A DNA stretch of 64,000 nucleotides from Malus domestica (lineage: Eukaryota > Streptophyta > Magnoliopsida > Rosales > Rosaceae), in contig NC_091665.1 in assembly GCF_042453785.1 (NCBI RefSeq), positions 23,589,501 to 23,653,500 of the forward strand, read 5' to 3'. The position numbers were made by a program, and so were the translations under genes. Below the pieces are notes generated by a model. It saw only the letters and a list, made by a program, of their open reading frames with translations. It was not told the origin of the DNA and made no database searches. Shown here piece by piece: positions 47,401 through 59,252 of the stretch (within the stretch, counting starts at the first letter, position 1; each line of letters begins with the position of its first letter).

Positions 47401-48038
47401 ATCACATTACTAAGCTAAGTATAATTGTGTCCTCAATGTAACATTAAACCTACGATTTTATCTGCGTAACGAAGATGGTACCAAGATTAGGAACCTTTTT
47501 AATTTGATCGTCCAAGTAAACCTCACAGGCTGCAATGTTTCATACTTTCATGCCTACTGGGATCCTAGTAAAACTTTTGAAGCTAATTAAGGTGGCATGG
47601 TTATAAATTCAGTGACAGAATCAGAAGTTTTCGACACAGCCGCTACACAAAACAAGTAAACCAAAGAATATTCAGCTAAAACAAGAAACTGGGTAACCTC
47701 AAAAATCGAAAAAGATACAAACTTTCAAGTCAAAACCCCTGTATTCCAAGTTCTATGAGCTGCCCAATTAAGCAAATGCAGAATTGGATGAGAAAAAATT
47801 ACCAATTGAGGCGGTGGTCGTGGAGGAGGAGGACCCGAGTGAGTTCCCGGGTGGCGTTGAAGTCGGTCCAGTCAACTCTGGGCCGATCGTCTCGGGAGAA
47901 GAAGACGAAGGGCTCGAAAGAGGGGTACAAAGAAGCCAAGTGAGCGAAGTCGGGTGTGTTCTCGGAGTATTTGTTTCTCAGGTGGGTCGCAGGTCGCTCC
48001 TCCTTTCTCTTCCTCTTCTTATTTTTGTTCATCGACAT
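44406..48038 (-). CDS. FIO1: METTL16/FIONA1-type RNA N6-adenosine methyltransferase, eight exons
   Basis: Predicted exons on the minus strand are 48038-47803, 47190-46985, 46880-46448, 46347-46140, 45535-45428, 45338-45189, 45102-45033 and 44473-44406, all with GT...AG borders. They sum to 1479 bases, 492 residues plus stop. The N-terminus is Lys/Arg-rich, then NKYSENTPDFAHLASLYPSF. The core has TVPNRSNYIHWIEDLL, the SAM-binding DIGTG at 123-127 and the catalytic NPPF at 242-245, then FRWYTSMVGRK. METTL16 enzymes methylate U6 snRNA and some mRNA hairpins; Arabidopsis FIONA1 (At2g21070 from memory) affects splicing, flowering and the clock. The residues between about 180 and 235 form a long, low-complexity loop. 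A SINE and a MITE lie within 900 bases upstream of the ATG. Confidence 0.9.
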
Positions 48039-48236
48039 TTGAGAGTGAATTATGCTCCAGGGATTTTGCGTTCTGATACTTGTGGATTAGCCAGCTGAAA
48101 TTTGGGCTTACCCATCACCTACATTTTTGCCTGCGACTTTGAAGGCCCATGAGCTGAGTTACATTTTCTTGCTCTATTTTCAGGACGACGAAAAAATCCA
48201 TTGCTAAAACATAAGAATCAAATTGTGTAGAAACTA

Positions 48237-48438
48237 ACCACCACGGAGTGGTTTAGTGGTTAAAAACGAATGTAAGCATATATTTCACACAGCACGTCCT
48301 AAGTGTGATTCTTATCATTGGTGAATCGCACGATAGTGGCTAGAGAAAAGTTGAAATGCCTATGTGAGTATTCCCGGTTTCCGAAATAATGGATTGTCAT
48401 GACGAAGCCACCAACTGGTCTCTTTTTAAGAAAAAAAA
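48237..48438 (+). mobile_element. tRNA-derived SINE (about 202 bp) upstream of the METTL16-type gene
   Basis: AATTGTGTAGAAACTA (48221-48236) recurs as AATTGTACAGAAACTA (48439-48454), a 16-bp target duplication with two differences. The head has a box A-like GTGGTTTAGTGGTT and a decayed box B (GTGTGATTCTT), and the element ends in an A-run. It lies about 200 bases upstream of the METTL16-type start codon, hence in its promoter. Confidence 0.72.
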
Positions 48439-48595
48439 AATTGTACAGAAACTATCAAACCCTTCAAGAAACTCTCATAGTTTGGAAAATTGTTTTGATA
48501 TACAATCTCACTACCAATAAACAAGACAACAAATATAAATGAAAAGCACCGAATATCTTGTCCAAACAGGGGACATGCCTTAATATTATTACATA

Positions 48596-48927
48596 GGGTA
48601 ATTAGTCACAATAAAGATGTTTTGGCATTTGGGTGCACTTTTGATCACACTTTCTAAAATTGTTCTTTTAATCAAATTTGCTTGTGAGAAGTGCGTATTG
48701 TTCTTCGTTAATCAGAAAAAGAACAAAAACACATCGTCGTTCTAACGACACTCTCCCTTTTTGCTGCGTTTGTTCCCTTTCTAAAAAATTGCACGCAAGT
48801 TTTTACAATATAAAGGACGCTATGGACTTTTCAAAGGCATAATTGACGAAATCATCATCAATTTTTAGAAAGTGTGATCAAAAGTGCAACTAAATGTCAA
48901 AATATGTATATTATGGCTAATTGCTCC
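48596..48927. mobile_element. hAT-like MITE, 332 bp
   Basis: The ends form a long imperfect inverted repeat of about 65 bp. The left arm has GCACTTTTGATCACACTTTC; the right arm, as reverse complement, has the same 20 bases. Flanking 8-mers ATTACATA (48588-48595) and ATTATATA (48928-48935) differ at one position, fitting an 8-bp target duplication. There is no coding capacity. It lies in the upstream region of the METTL16-type gene. Confidence 0.8.
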
Positions 48928-49277
48928 ATTATATATTGACTTTGCTTTATAATTTTTGTCCTAGCTAGACAAGACCCAAATCATTGGGAATATTTTTTAC
49001 TCACTGCTCTGATAATGCTCACCACTCATCCTATTTATCATCGTCAGATGAGTTTAAAATTCGAGATTTGTGCAGTGGATAGACACAAATTTCAAAATTT
49101 AAACACATTCAACGATGATAAAGAGAATAGTGAGCATTACTATCACTTAAGGACAGTGAGCAAAAACACAACCTAAATCATTTATGAGAAACAAAAGTTT
49201 GACACACAAATGGTTGATGAAAAGCTCCCCACAATAGTTGCTCAAATGTTCTTATCAATATGGTGTCTCGTGCATGC

Positions 49278-49353
49278 CTTTTTTTTTGGGTCGAATTTCA
49301 TGCATGTTTAATGAACTTATACATTCAAAAATAGAGAGACAATATAGGACTAG
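49278..49353 (+). repeat. Copy 1 (left half) of a duplicated host segment split by the solo LTR
   Basis: This segment plus 51862 to about 51969 matches 52341 to about 52511. Shared landmarks are CATGCATGTTTAATGAACTT before the insertion and AAATTTAATCTCAATCTTAT after it. Confidence 0.75.
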
Positions 49354-51861
49354 TGTGACGACACGTCCCTAGTTTTACAATTTTATTAATTTTAAAAGAG
49401 TGAATTTACGAAAATGCCCTTATAGGCAATGATGTTGACCTTGGTTGACCAACGTGTTGTGAAATATTATTTTAGTGAATCATCCTAGTGCTCGTCACTA
49501 CAAACGCGTGGGTGCAAGCGGAATTGAATTTGGAGCTACGATAAAAATTTTATGGACTTACGAAGTTCAAGGGCATTTTGGAATTATTCTAGATAAACAT
49601 CCTTCATTATTTTATTAATTTTTATGTGTAGATTTTCTGCATGATGGGACCCACCCACGTGGGTCTCCAATCACCCTTGTCCCCACGTCCTCTCACTCCC
49701 ACTCTCCTGAACCTTTTTCTGTTTCAAAAACATTTTTTCACTCTTTCTTTCTCTTATCTCTCCCGCACCCTCATCTATCTCGTTCTCCTTCCCATGAACC
49801 ACCGAGACACCACCCCCACACAAACATCACGCCACTCCGGCTAGCTCCATCATCGCTGCTAACTGGGTTGCTCTGAAGAGATATGCAAGTTTTTAGCCCA
49901 AAAACTAGGACTTCCACTATCAATGGCCACTGCCACTTTTTATCTTCCTTCTCCAGCGAGTTTTTGGATTTCCGACGATTGTAAGTTCCAAAAACCACCT
50001 CAAATTGTTGTGGATCGTGATGTGGTGTGTGATTCTAGTAATTTTATGGACTTTTGGTAATGTTTTGGCACAGAAACACCTCGGGTGTACTTTTCCAGAT
50101 TTTCTGGAGAGAGCTAAACGGTTTCGAGCCGTTTTCCGGCAACGATTGAGGAAACCAAAGGTATATTTTGATTTCTTGTTCTTCGAGCTTTGATTTGATA
50201 AATTGGAAGGCTAGGTTTAGTGAAGAAATTAGGTGGTCGGAGTTGGGCTTTACTCAACTATTGCAGCGACAACCGGCCGGAGAAGAAGAAAAAGGGAAAA
50301 AAAAGAAAAAAAAAAGGGGGCCTTAAACCCAAAACCCAGCCCAAACCTTTGGGTCGTTGGCCAATGGCCCAAGCCCAGATTCGTGGGCCAGATCCGGCCT
50401 AGACCCATTTCTGAGTTAGGTTTGGAATATTCTTGGAATATTCCTTATGTTGGCATTTTCGAAAATTTCTCGGAAACCCTTCTAGGATAATTTCGATGCC
50501 CTAAGTCCATTTTTGGCATCCATTTTGTGAAATTCTAAAGTTTAATGTAATTGACCATCGAGGCGTCTCGGTTGACTTTTTAGGATTGACTGTTGACTTT
50601 TTGTAAAATTTGTTGGGGACCCTCCTTAGCGTATTTCGACGCCCCGATTCCAAATCCACACTCCGTTTTCCCAAATTTAATTATTTTAGTGGAGCTTTAC
50701 TAATGAGTCCTAATATTATGCTTAGGTGCGATTATTATTGGTGACTTCAGCTATTCTAGTTTAAACGGGTTCGACTCGACAACATGATCTGAGACTGGGT
50801 CTTTACTTTTAAATATTATATATTTATTTAGTTTCCAATTATACATTTGAAAAAAACTTTCCTACACATGCCTAAATTAGACTAATGCTTATAAGAATTA
50901 GCGAAATAGGAAAAATTTCAAAATTATTAGAAATCCTCTAGGATGCATACGTATGCGCACTTTTATGGGGTTTTAATTACGGCCATGAGTAATATCTTAT
51001 TTATTACTATTATGTTGACTAGAATTATTGAATTACTAAGGCATGACTATATTGATGTTATCAGCTTATCGTTTGCTGCACCAGTGTTGGTACTTTCTCG
51101 AGCCAGGGCCAGTCTTTCACTTTGATGTGCACATCGCACCGTACACTCACTTTGGATCCATTGTAGGTGCCAGTCCTTTCGTACAAGTTGCCATAGGCAA
51201 CTCTGACTCGTATGTGTTGCGCATAGCGCCAGTCTTCACATGATTGTAGTACTAGAGCGTATATCATTGTTACACCCAGTCATGTTCATGTCAGAATACC
51301 TCTGCATGAACTTGTGTGTTAGCATGTGTCAATGAGCACTCAATATAATATGTTTGCTTATGCGAGATTTTGTGATTATGGTCGTCATGCACTTATTTAC
51401 GAGATATTGTGCCGAAATGAATTCTTGAGATATTGTAGGCTATAGTAAGTATTTTCTTACTATACGTAGTATGTATATTTTGGAAACTACACTTGTTTTA
51501 CAGCGAGGGGTTATTATGTTTTCGAAAAAATTTGTACAAAACTTTATTTTTAGGCCCACTCACCCTTGTTTTTCGCCCCTCCAGGTTTTAGTAGCTGAGC
51601 TTTCTTGTCGACGAGGATTCTTAGCAAATCTTGGCATAAGTGGTTAAATTCTCATCCTACTCTGCTGTACTTATGCTTTCACATCATGTGTGAAATGGGT
51701 TCATTCCCGCTCACAAGCGCACTTTTAAATTAGGTACTTTTAGGTTTAAATTTATTCACATATTTCACTACACTACACTTTATGGTTTCGTTACCTTCTA
51801 GGTGTCGGCCAGCACAACTCGATTCGGAGTCCAAGTGGACATTCCGGGTCGGGGTGTGTCA
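49354..51861 (+). mobile_element. Solo LTR of a large gypsy/LARD family, 2508 bp
   Basis: Starts TGTGACGACACGTCCC and ends GGGTCGGGGTGTGTCA, with an exact 5-bp target duplication ACTAG (49349-49353 and 51862-51866). No internal region or second LTR is present, so the element probably recombined between its LTRs. Internal ORFs (49641-49844, 50005-50193, 51043-51243 and others) are short and look like chance. A related but truncated LTR lies at 33269. Confidence 0.88.
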
Positions 51862-52340
51862 ACTAGACCGAAATTATTCTCAATTTTTTCGTCAAAGAAA
51901 ATGAGATTTTATAGGACTAGACTAAATTTAATCTCAATCTTATTCCATACACTTTCTATTTGTATGATTGAACTATTAACTGGTGATCAAGAGATATTAC
52001 TGGTATGGAATAATGTAGATTGAGATATTAATTAAGGTTGTGTGTCCACTTCCTTACATTCGAGTTCGCTAACTCTCACATAAATTAAAATGATTTAAAT
52101 AGAATACCGATTATTGTCAAAAATTAAAAACTTGTTAAGAATGAACAAATTTCAGAACTCTCTCCATAACAATTCACTAAATTACATGAGGATGAACCAT
52201 CTTGGGCCTTAAAACATACATTTTTTAATATTGCTACGCGTTCTTCATATCCAAAACTTTGGCCAATACAACACACAAAAATATTTAGAATTTTAGAGAA
52301 TCCTGTATAGTGCATTGAAGAGAAGAGTTCAATGTTTTAA

Positions 52341-52511
52341 CCTTTTTTTGGTCAAATCTCATGCATGTTTAATGAACTTATACATTCAAAAAATGGAGAG
52401 ACAATATATGATTGGATCGAAATTAATCTCAATTATTTCGTCGAAAAATGTGAGATTTTATAAGACAGTACTAAATTTAATCTCAATCTTATTTCATACA
52501 CTTTCTATTTT
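52341..52511 (+). repeat. Copy 2 of the duplicated host segment, without insertion
   Basis: An uninterrupted relative of the sequence flanking the solo LTR. At the place corresponding to the insertion it reads ACAATATATGATTGGATCGA, giving an approximate empty site. Confidence 0.75.
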
Positions 52512-52605
52512 ATAGGACCGGGCTAAATTTTTGGATGAAATTACTGTGGAAATCATGGAATTCCATTTAAGAAACCCTAAAATGAAGTGACCTTCATCAG
52601 TTCAC

Positions 52606-53075
52606 GTTTAGTGCAATTATATAGAACAAAATGGTTGTATTTCATTTAGGACTTATAGGTGTGACTCGTACAAGATTAGAGCCTCACCTGAAGTTATAAT
52701 TATTTAAATTAATTAACAGTTAAATTGATAAATTGCTTGTAATTGCATCCTTGATGGGAGGATGAGTTGTAGTACACACACACACACACACACACATATA
52801 TATCACTGTGGTCTCTCTTCTCGGGTATGTATGATCTTTCATGCTAGAAACAGTCCCATTGAGTGTTCTTGGATCAGTTTCATAATCAAGAGAAGAGAAG
52901 ACAAGTGATTAGCTTGCTATCAATGTCTTCTACTACAAGTAAGTAAACCCTTATTGTTTGTTGTCATTGTTGCATGCATGATACTGCAATAATTGCAGTA
53001 GTTATCATTTAATATTAAATTGTCAAGTTTTTGGCTTAGGGTGTGATTGTCAACGATCCTTATATATATTCATCA
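52606..53075 (+). repeat. Left LTR of the copia element, missing its start
   Basis: The segment ends TTCATCA just before the primer site. It contains the 68-bp stretch shared with the right LTR piece and a (CA)n microsatellite at about 52774-52796. The expected LTR start seen at 58973 is absent upstream. Confidence 0.55.
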
Positions 53076-54159
53076 TGTGTCATCAGAGCCACACAATTTA
53101 AACCATATCTAAACTCATACTTGTTTCAAGTATTCCGCTATGCAAAGTTGACATTTTTATAACCTCCTGATTCGTTGGTGACTGCATGCTAATACGATTA
53201 AGTTCAACACATTGACTGCTCAGATAACTGCTACATGTACTATGCATGCATGTATTTCTTAATTTTGTGTAAATTTGGATCTGTTATTTTTACTTGAGTT
53301 AACATGATGTGTTTAAAATATTATTCAAAAACAATATTCTTATCACTTTTTAGTAATGTGTCTAGTTTGCAATTGAATACGATTATGATAATAACTCTGT
53401 GAAATATGCATCTGCAAACATATCAGACAAATGAATTCTGAGACTAATTCAGTATAACACCAAAGTGTAGGACTAAATTATCATCTCAGGATATAAATTA
53501 TCATCTTAGGATACGTAGTATCATGGATCATGGTGATATGCAAATATTAACAAGTTAAACACTTCCAAATAAGTAATTTGTTGGGTTCATTTGTATAATC
53601 AGTGTATAGGGAGTCATGAAAAACATGCTATTTGTGTACTCAAACTCACCCAAAGGTGAGATTTACATCTAGTATTGGATTTTTTTTTTCTTCATGATTT
53701 GGTAATGCAACAATTTTGGAACTCATAGTTATGTATAGTCAGTTTCTTGCCCAAAGGTGTAACTGAAACCATAATTGAAGTGTGACAAGATGTTAAGTAT
53801 TCATTCTTGGTCATATATTTATGAGATCTTTTCCAAATTCCTTTTGATTTCAAACATGTTTCAATATGATGAGCCTGGTAAATATGGAGAAATTGAATGG
53901 CAACAATTTCAAAACATGGAAGCAGTAACTCGAGATGAATCTTGGCATGCTAGAGTTTAGTATTGCATGGGAACAGAGATGGAGATAAGCGCTAGCCAAT
54001 GGTTAATACTTCATAAAACACCTTAGCAATTACCAGTAATGCCCGACCTCAGTCTTGTTTTTTGCTAGCTTAAGTCTAGAACTTTACTATCTCATTAATA
54101 TTCAAAGTTCCTCAACCTGCAACCTTGACAGATGAAAGTACTACACAAGAAAATGAGCA

Positions 54160-57100
54160 TTTCACAAAATGGGAAAGGGCAACCAAATGTCTTTGCTCAT
54201 AATGCAGAATGCAATGGAAGAGCATGTGAGGGGAGGAATTCCTAGTTGTGACTTGGCTAAGAACTATTTGGACAAAATAGAGGAGAAGTTCAAAAGATCA
54301 GACAAGGTTGGGATTGGTATTTATCTATCAACATTGATAAACACTAAACATCATGGATAAACATGATGGATCAGGGAGTGTTTGTGAACACTTACTGAAA
54401 TTGGTTAACATGGCCAACAAATTAAATGCCTTGGATATTGGTATCACTGATCATTTCCTTGTGCACATGGCTCTTTACTCACTGTCCAATGATTATGAGC
54501 AACTGAAAGTGAGCTATAACGCTCAAAAGGAGATTTGGAGCATTAATGAATTGATAACCATCTGTTGTCAAAAGGAGAAAAGATTGAAGAAAATGAGGTC
54601 TCATACCAGTAAGTTTGCTAACTTTGTGCATGCTGGAAAAGGCAAGAGGAAAGTCATTGGTGTTAACAGAAATGAGATTTACAAAGGAAAGAAACTGCTT
54701 GCATTCAAAAAGTCAGTATCAACTGCTAGAACAACTTCTGGTTCCAAGAAGCACTGCAAATCCACTATGTTAACTATGAAGACAAATGCACTTTCTATTG
54801 CTTCTGGACCAAAGTACAATCAGAATAGTGTTAAAAATGTCATTTCTATCATTCTGAAGATCACTTGAGGAAGGATTGTCCTGGCTTTAAAGCTTGGTTG
54901 ATCAAGAAAGGTAAAACAACAATAAATGTTTTTGTGACAGTAGAGTCAAATATGATTTTTATTCCCCAGAATTCTTGGTGGTTTGACACAGATTGTTCTA
55001 TGCATATAACAAATTCTTTGCAGGGATTTCAAAACCAGAAGAGAACAAGTAATGAGATCTACAATGTTTATGTTGGAAATGGGAATAAAGTTGCAGTTGA
55101 ATATGTTGGTTCTGTCAAACTGAGATTGTCAACTGGATGTGTTTTAACTTTAAGTAATGTACTTTATTTCCTTCAATGAGAAGGAATTTGTTTTCTATTA
55201 TACAATTTGTAAAAGATGGTTTTTCATTTGTAGGGGATATTAATCAAATTAAGTTTTATTTTCAAAATCAGTTTGACAATCTACTTGGTTATGCATTTCC
55301 AAATGGTGATCTTTGACAAGTTGAATGTTCTTGTCACCAGGAATGTCTCAGTGTTAAGCATTCTGCTTCAAAACGTATGTCCCTAAATGACAAGTCTTAC
55401 ATGCTTTGGCATCAAAGACTTGGACATATTTCGAGAGAAATGATGATAAGGTTAATTAAGAATGGAATATTGCCAAAGTTGAATACTAATGATACTGTGG
55501 AATGCATTAACTATTTCAAAGGGAAAACTAACACCTCAACAAACAAGTGTGCAACAACAAGAAGCAATGATCTCTTAGGGATCATACATACAAATGTATG
55601 TGGACCATTTCCAACAAGAACCATTTGTGGAAATTCATACTTTGTTCTCATCATTGATGACTTTTCAAGATATACCTTTAGATATTTAATTTCTGAGAAG
55701 TCCCAATTTTTAACTTGTTTTAAGAATTTCAAATTAGAAGTTGAAAAACAATTGGAAAAATCAATTAAGATTGTGAGGTCTGATGGTAGAGATGAATATT
55801 ATGGAAGGTACACAGAGAAAGGACAACAAAAGGGTCCATTTGCCATATTTCTGGAACAAGAAGGCATTGCAACATAGTATACAACTCCTGGGACACCATC
55901 ACATAATGGTGTTGTTGAAACAAGAAATAGAACACTGAAGGAAATGGTCAGAAGCATGTTTTCTCATTGCCAGCTTCTAGAATTTCTTTAGGGAGAGGTA
56001 GTGAAAATAGCTAATTACATTGGAATAGGGTTCCAACAAAAGCAGTGGCATCAACACCATTCAAATTATGAACAGGTAGGAAGCCTAGTTTATCTTATTT
56101 TCACACTGGGGGATGTAGGTGTGAAGCTAGACTTTACAATCCAACTGAAAGAAAATTGGACATAAGAACCACTAGTTGTTATTTTGTGAGTTATGCATAA
56201 AGGTCCAAAGGCTTCAAGTTTTACAGTCCTAACACATTTACTAGGAAAGTGAAGAGTAACAATGCCAAATTCATTGAAGATTGCAGTGATGTGCATTCTT
56301 ATTCCAAAACTTCATATGTGTTTGAAGAGAAATGAAGAACCTCCTATCACTGAGAGTGAGTTGACTAAAAATGCCATTATGAATGTTTTGATACCTATGC
56401 CAATGGTGAGTTCACAAACAGGGAATATTGCACGTGTGCCTTCTTCATCAAGTCATACAGTGCAAGATGTTGTTACAAATCCATTGCAGCACGATTTTCA
56501 TGATCATACATTACAACAATCCCTTTTTGTATCAATTTCCAATTCTTCTCAACAAGTACCTGCACCTGCATCCATTTTAGCACATGTGCTAGAGACTTTA
56601 CCAATTCAAACAAGAAAGTCTAGTAGGCCTAAGAGGTCTATTATTCCCAGTGATTATCTATGTTACTTGCAGGAAGTAGAATTTGACATTGGTGATCATG
56701 ATGATCCAACCACATACCTCCAACCACATACCAAGTAGCAATGGAGAGTTCAAAGTCTTCACAATGGCAAGCTGCCAAGGAGGATGAATTGGAATCAATG
56801 CACAAGAACAATTTTTGGACATTGGTTATGCCTGCAACAACTGCTAAACCTATTTGATGTAAATGGGTGTATAAGACTAAAAGAGATTCACAGGGAAGGA
56901 TTGAGAGACATAAAGCAAGGTTGGTGGCAAAGGTTTTTACACAAAAGGAGGGTCTATATTATAATGAAACATTCTCTCCACTTTCAACCAAAGATTCATT
57001 TCGAGTGATCATGGCACTCATTGCTCACTTTGATCTTAAATTGCACCAGATGGATGTTAAAACAGCTTCTTAAATGGTGGTATTGATGAAGAGATATATA

Positions 57101-57537
57101 TGAAACAACCAAGTGGATTCATTGAAAGGGGGAAGGAAGATATGGTTTGTAAACTTAACAAATCAATATATGGACTCAAACATGCCTCTAGACAATGGTA
57201 TAAAAAGTTCGTTTTGTAGAGAACAAGATTGACAACTGCATTTACTTCAAAATGGTAAAGTCCACTTTTATCTTTATGGTTTTCTATGTGGATGACATTT
57301 TACTTGCCAGTTCTAACGTTCATTTGCTTAAAGAAACCAAAAGCATGCTTTCCAGTAGCTTTGACATGAAAGATTTGGGTGAAGCACACTATGTTTTAGG
57401 CATTGAGATTGCTAGAAATCGGTCTAAAAGATGGTTAGGCTTGTCACAGAGAGCCTACATTGATAAGGTTCTCAAAAGGTTTAACATGGAGAATTGTAGT
57501 GGTGGAGATTTACCACTTGGCAAAGGTGATAAGTTGT
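54160..57537 (+). pseudogene. Copia gag-pol coding region, part before the solo LTR
   Basis: Gag spans 54169-54868 with a frame change near 54360 (NAMEEHVRGGIPSCDLAKNY; GITDHFLVHMALYSLSNDYE). The protease at 54865-55179 reads WWFDTDCSMHITNS, where the catalytic DTG has become DTD. Integrase (55377-55877) has LWHQRLGHISREM, FVLIIDDFSRYTF and IVRSDGRDEY. RT starts at 56784-57073 (GRIERHKARLVAK) and its YVDDILLASSN is at 57252-57537. Several stops and frameshifts make it non-coding. Confidence 0.8.
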
Positions 57538-58052
57538 TGTTTGTACCATACTTGACTAATCCCGAAACTACCGAGCACCAGTCAATGTTATATTGTCAAG
57601 GACCCAGAAAAGTTTCCCTTTAACCAGGAGGCCAATCACAGCGCGACATATGTCGACATCAGAAGCCAATCATAGTGCGACACGTGTCAACATCAGAGGC
57701 CAATCACAATACGACACATGTCAATGTCAGAACAAAGCTAGAAACTCTCTTCTATAAAAGGAGTTCATTCTCCCACAATATTTCCTAATGTCATTTGTAC
57801 TAAATCATTCACTAGTACTCACTAAAGGAGAGCTTGAACCTATGTACTTGTGTAAACCCTTCACAATTAATGAGAACTCCTCTACTCCGTGGACGTAGCC
57901 AATCTGGGTGAACCACGTACATCTTGTGTTTGCTTCCCTGTCTCTATCCATTTATATACTTATCCACACTAGTGACCGGACCAATCTAGCGAAGGTCACA
58001 AACTTGACACTTTCTGTTGTACCAAAGTCCTTGCTGATTTTGTGCATCAACA
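57538..58052 (+). mobile_element. Solo LTR (515 bp) of the Tat-type gypsy family, inserted in the copia element
   Basis: Starts TGTTTGTACC and ends CATCAACA, and matches the reverse complement of the LTR at 6280-6794 along its entire length; both are 515 bp. Flanking 5-mers GTTGT (57533-57537) and ATTGT (58053-58057) agree at four positions. The copia reading stops at 57537 and resumes at 58053. Three 34-bp repeats start at 57631, 57665 and 57699. A TATA motif (TATAAAAGG) is near 57753. Confidence 0.92.
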
Positions 58053-58801
58053 ATTGTCATTATCTTAGTATCCTATAACTGACTATGAAGTGCAGACAAT
58101 GAAGGATAAGCCTTATGCTTCCTTAATTGGCAGTGTGATGTATGCACAGGTTTGTACCAGGCCTGATTTGTCTTTTATGTTAAGTGTTTTTGGAAGATTT
58201 CAATCGAATATAGGGTTGGCTCACTGGTATACAGGGAAAAAAAGTGTTGAGATACATGAAAATGACTCAGTTGTATGTGTTGTGCTATCATTATGTAGAC
58301 AATCTGGAACTCGTATGTTATACTGATGCAGACTTAGGTGGATGTATAGATGACAGAATATCTACCAATGGCTATATTTTTCTAATGTGTGGTGGTGCTG
58401 TCTCATAGAGGAACAAAAACAAACTACAAGAGCAATATCCACTATGAAGTCTGAATATATTGGTTGTTTTGAGGCAATGAAATAGCGTAACTGGATAAAA
58501 AAAAAAAACTTAATTTATGAGATAAAGATTGTGAGAAGCATTGAAAGACCACTCAAGCTTTACTGTGATAAACACATCTGCAGTATTCTTTGCTAAAAAC
58601 AACAAGAGATCAGAGGCATCAAGACTTATGGATATTAAGTATTTGAAAGTTCAAGATAAAGTTAGAGAGGGTGTGATTGACATTCAACATATCAGCACAT
58701 ATGACATGGTTACAGATCCAATGACAAAGGCTTTGAATGTTACAATCTTCACTAAACATGTACAGAAAATGGGTTTGCAGTCAACATTTGATGTTCTTTA
58801 A
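58053..58801 (+). pseudogene. Copia RT end and RNase H, part after the solo LTR
   Basis: The reading resumes with a stop codon at 58065-58067 and YASLIGSVMYAQVCTRPDLS, then RNase H-like frames (58090-58326) and the conserved tail at 58541-58801 (VREGVIDIQHISTYDMVTDP, MTKALNV). Internal stops are present. It ends just before the purine tract and LTR start near 58971. Confidence 0.75.
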
Positions 58802-59252
58802 ATGTAGGAGTAAGCTACACAAATCTGTATGTATTGTGTTAGCCATCAGTAAAGTAATAATGTTAATACATGTGTTGTAATGTTAAAGATTAATGTTCTT
58901 AACATGCTTAATGATTATTCAAGTATTCAAGGTATCTACAGTACCTTGTGACCAAAGAAATGTGGGAGTATTTGACTTGCATGCAATCATGTCCCAAGAA
59001 TTTTTTTCTCTCGAATACAACATAGATATATTGAAGGTTAATCAGTTTGTGGTTTTAGAGTTCTGATATTGTATCCAATGTTGAATAGCTCTAAAACTCA
59101 ACTAGTGAATTTTCAATATATAGTTGTTAAAGTCATTGAGAAAATACAATCAGCGATCACATTTGTATGTATATTAGCAATTAAGTTTAGTGTAATTATA
59201 TAGAACAAAATGTTTGTATTTCATTTAGGACTTATATGTGTGACTCGTACAA

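Larger units (their letters stand above)
52606..59252 (+). mobile_element. Ty1/copia LTR retrotransposon, degenerate, both LTRs truncated
   Basis: A plus-strand copia body (gag, protease, integrase, RT, RNase H between about 54150 and 58801) lies between LTR pieces. A 68-bp sequence at 52606-52673 recurs at 59185-59252 with about three differences. A primer site (TGTCATCAGAGCC, 53078-53090) follows the left piece, and a purine tract (AAATGTGGGAGTA, ends 58970) precedes the right piece. The simplest reading is that the left LTR (to 53075) lost its start and the right LTR (from about 58973) lost its end to the LINE at 59253. A gypsy solo LTR interrupts the RT/RNase H region. Confidence 0.8.

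Noticed and set aside
47784..48098. Plus-strand ORF of 104 codons
   Set aside because: It is the complement of exon 1 of the METTL16-type gene.
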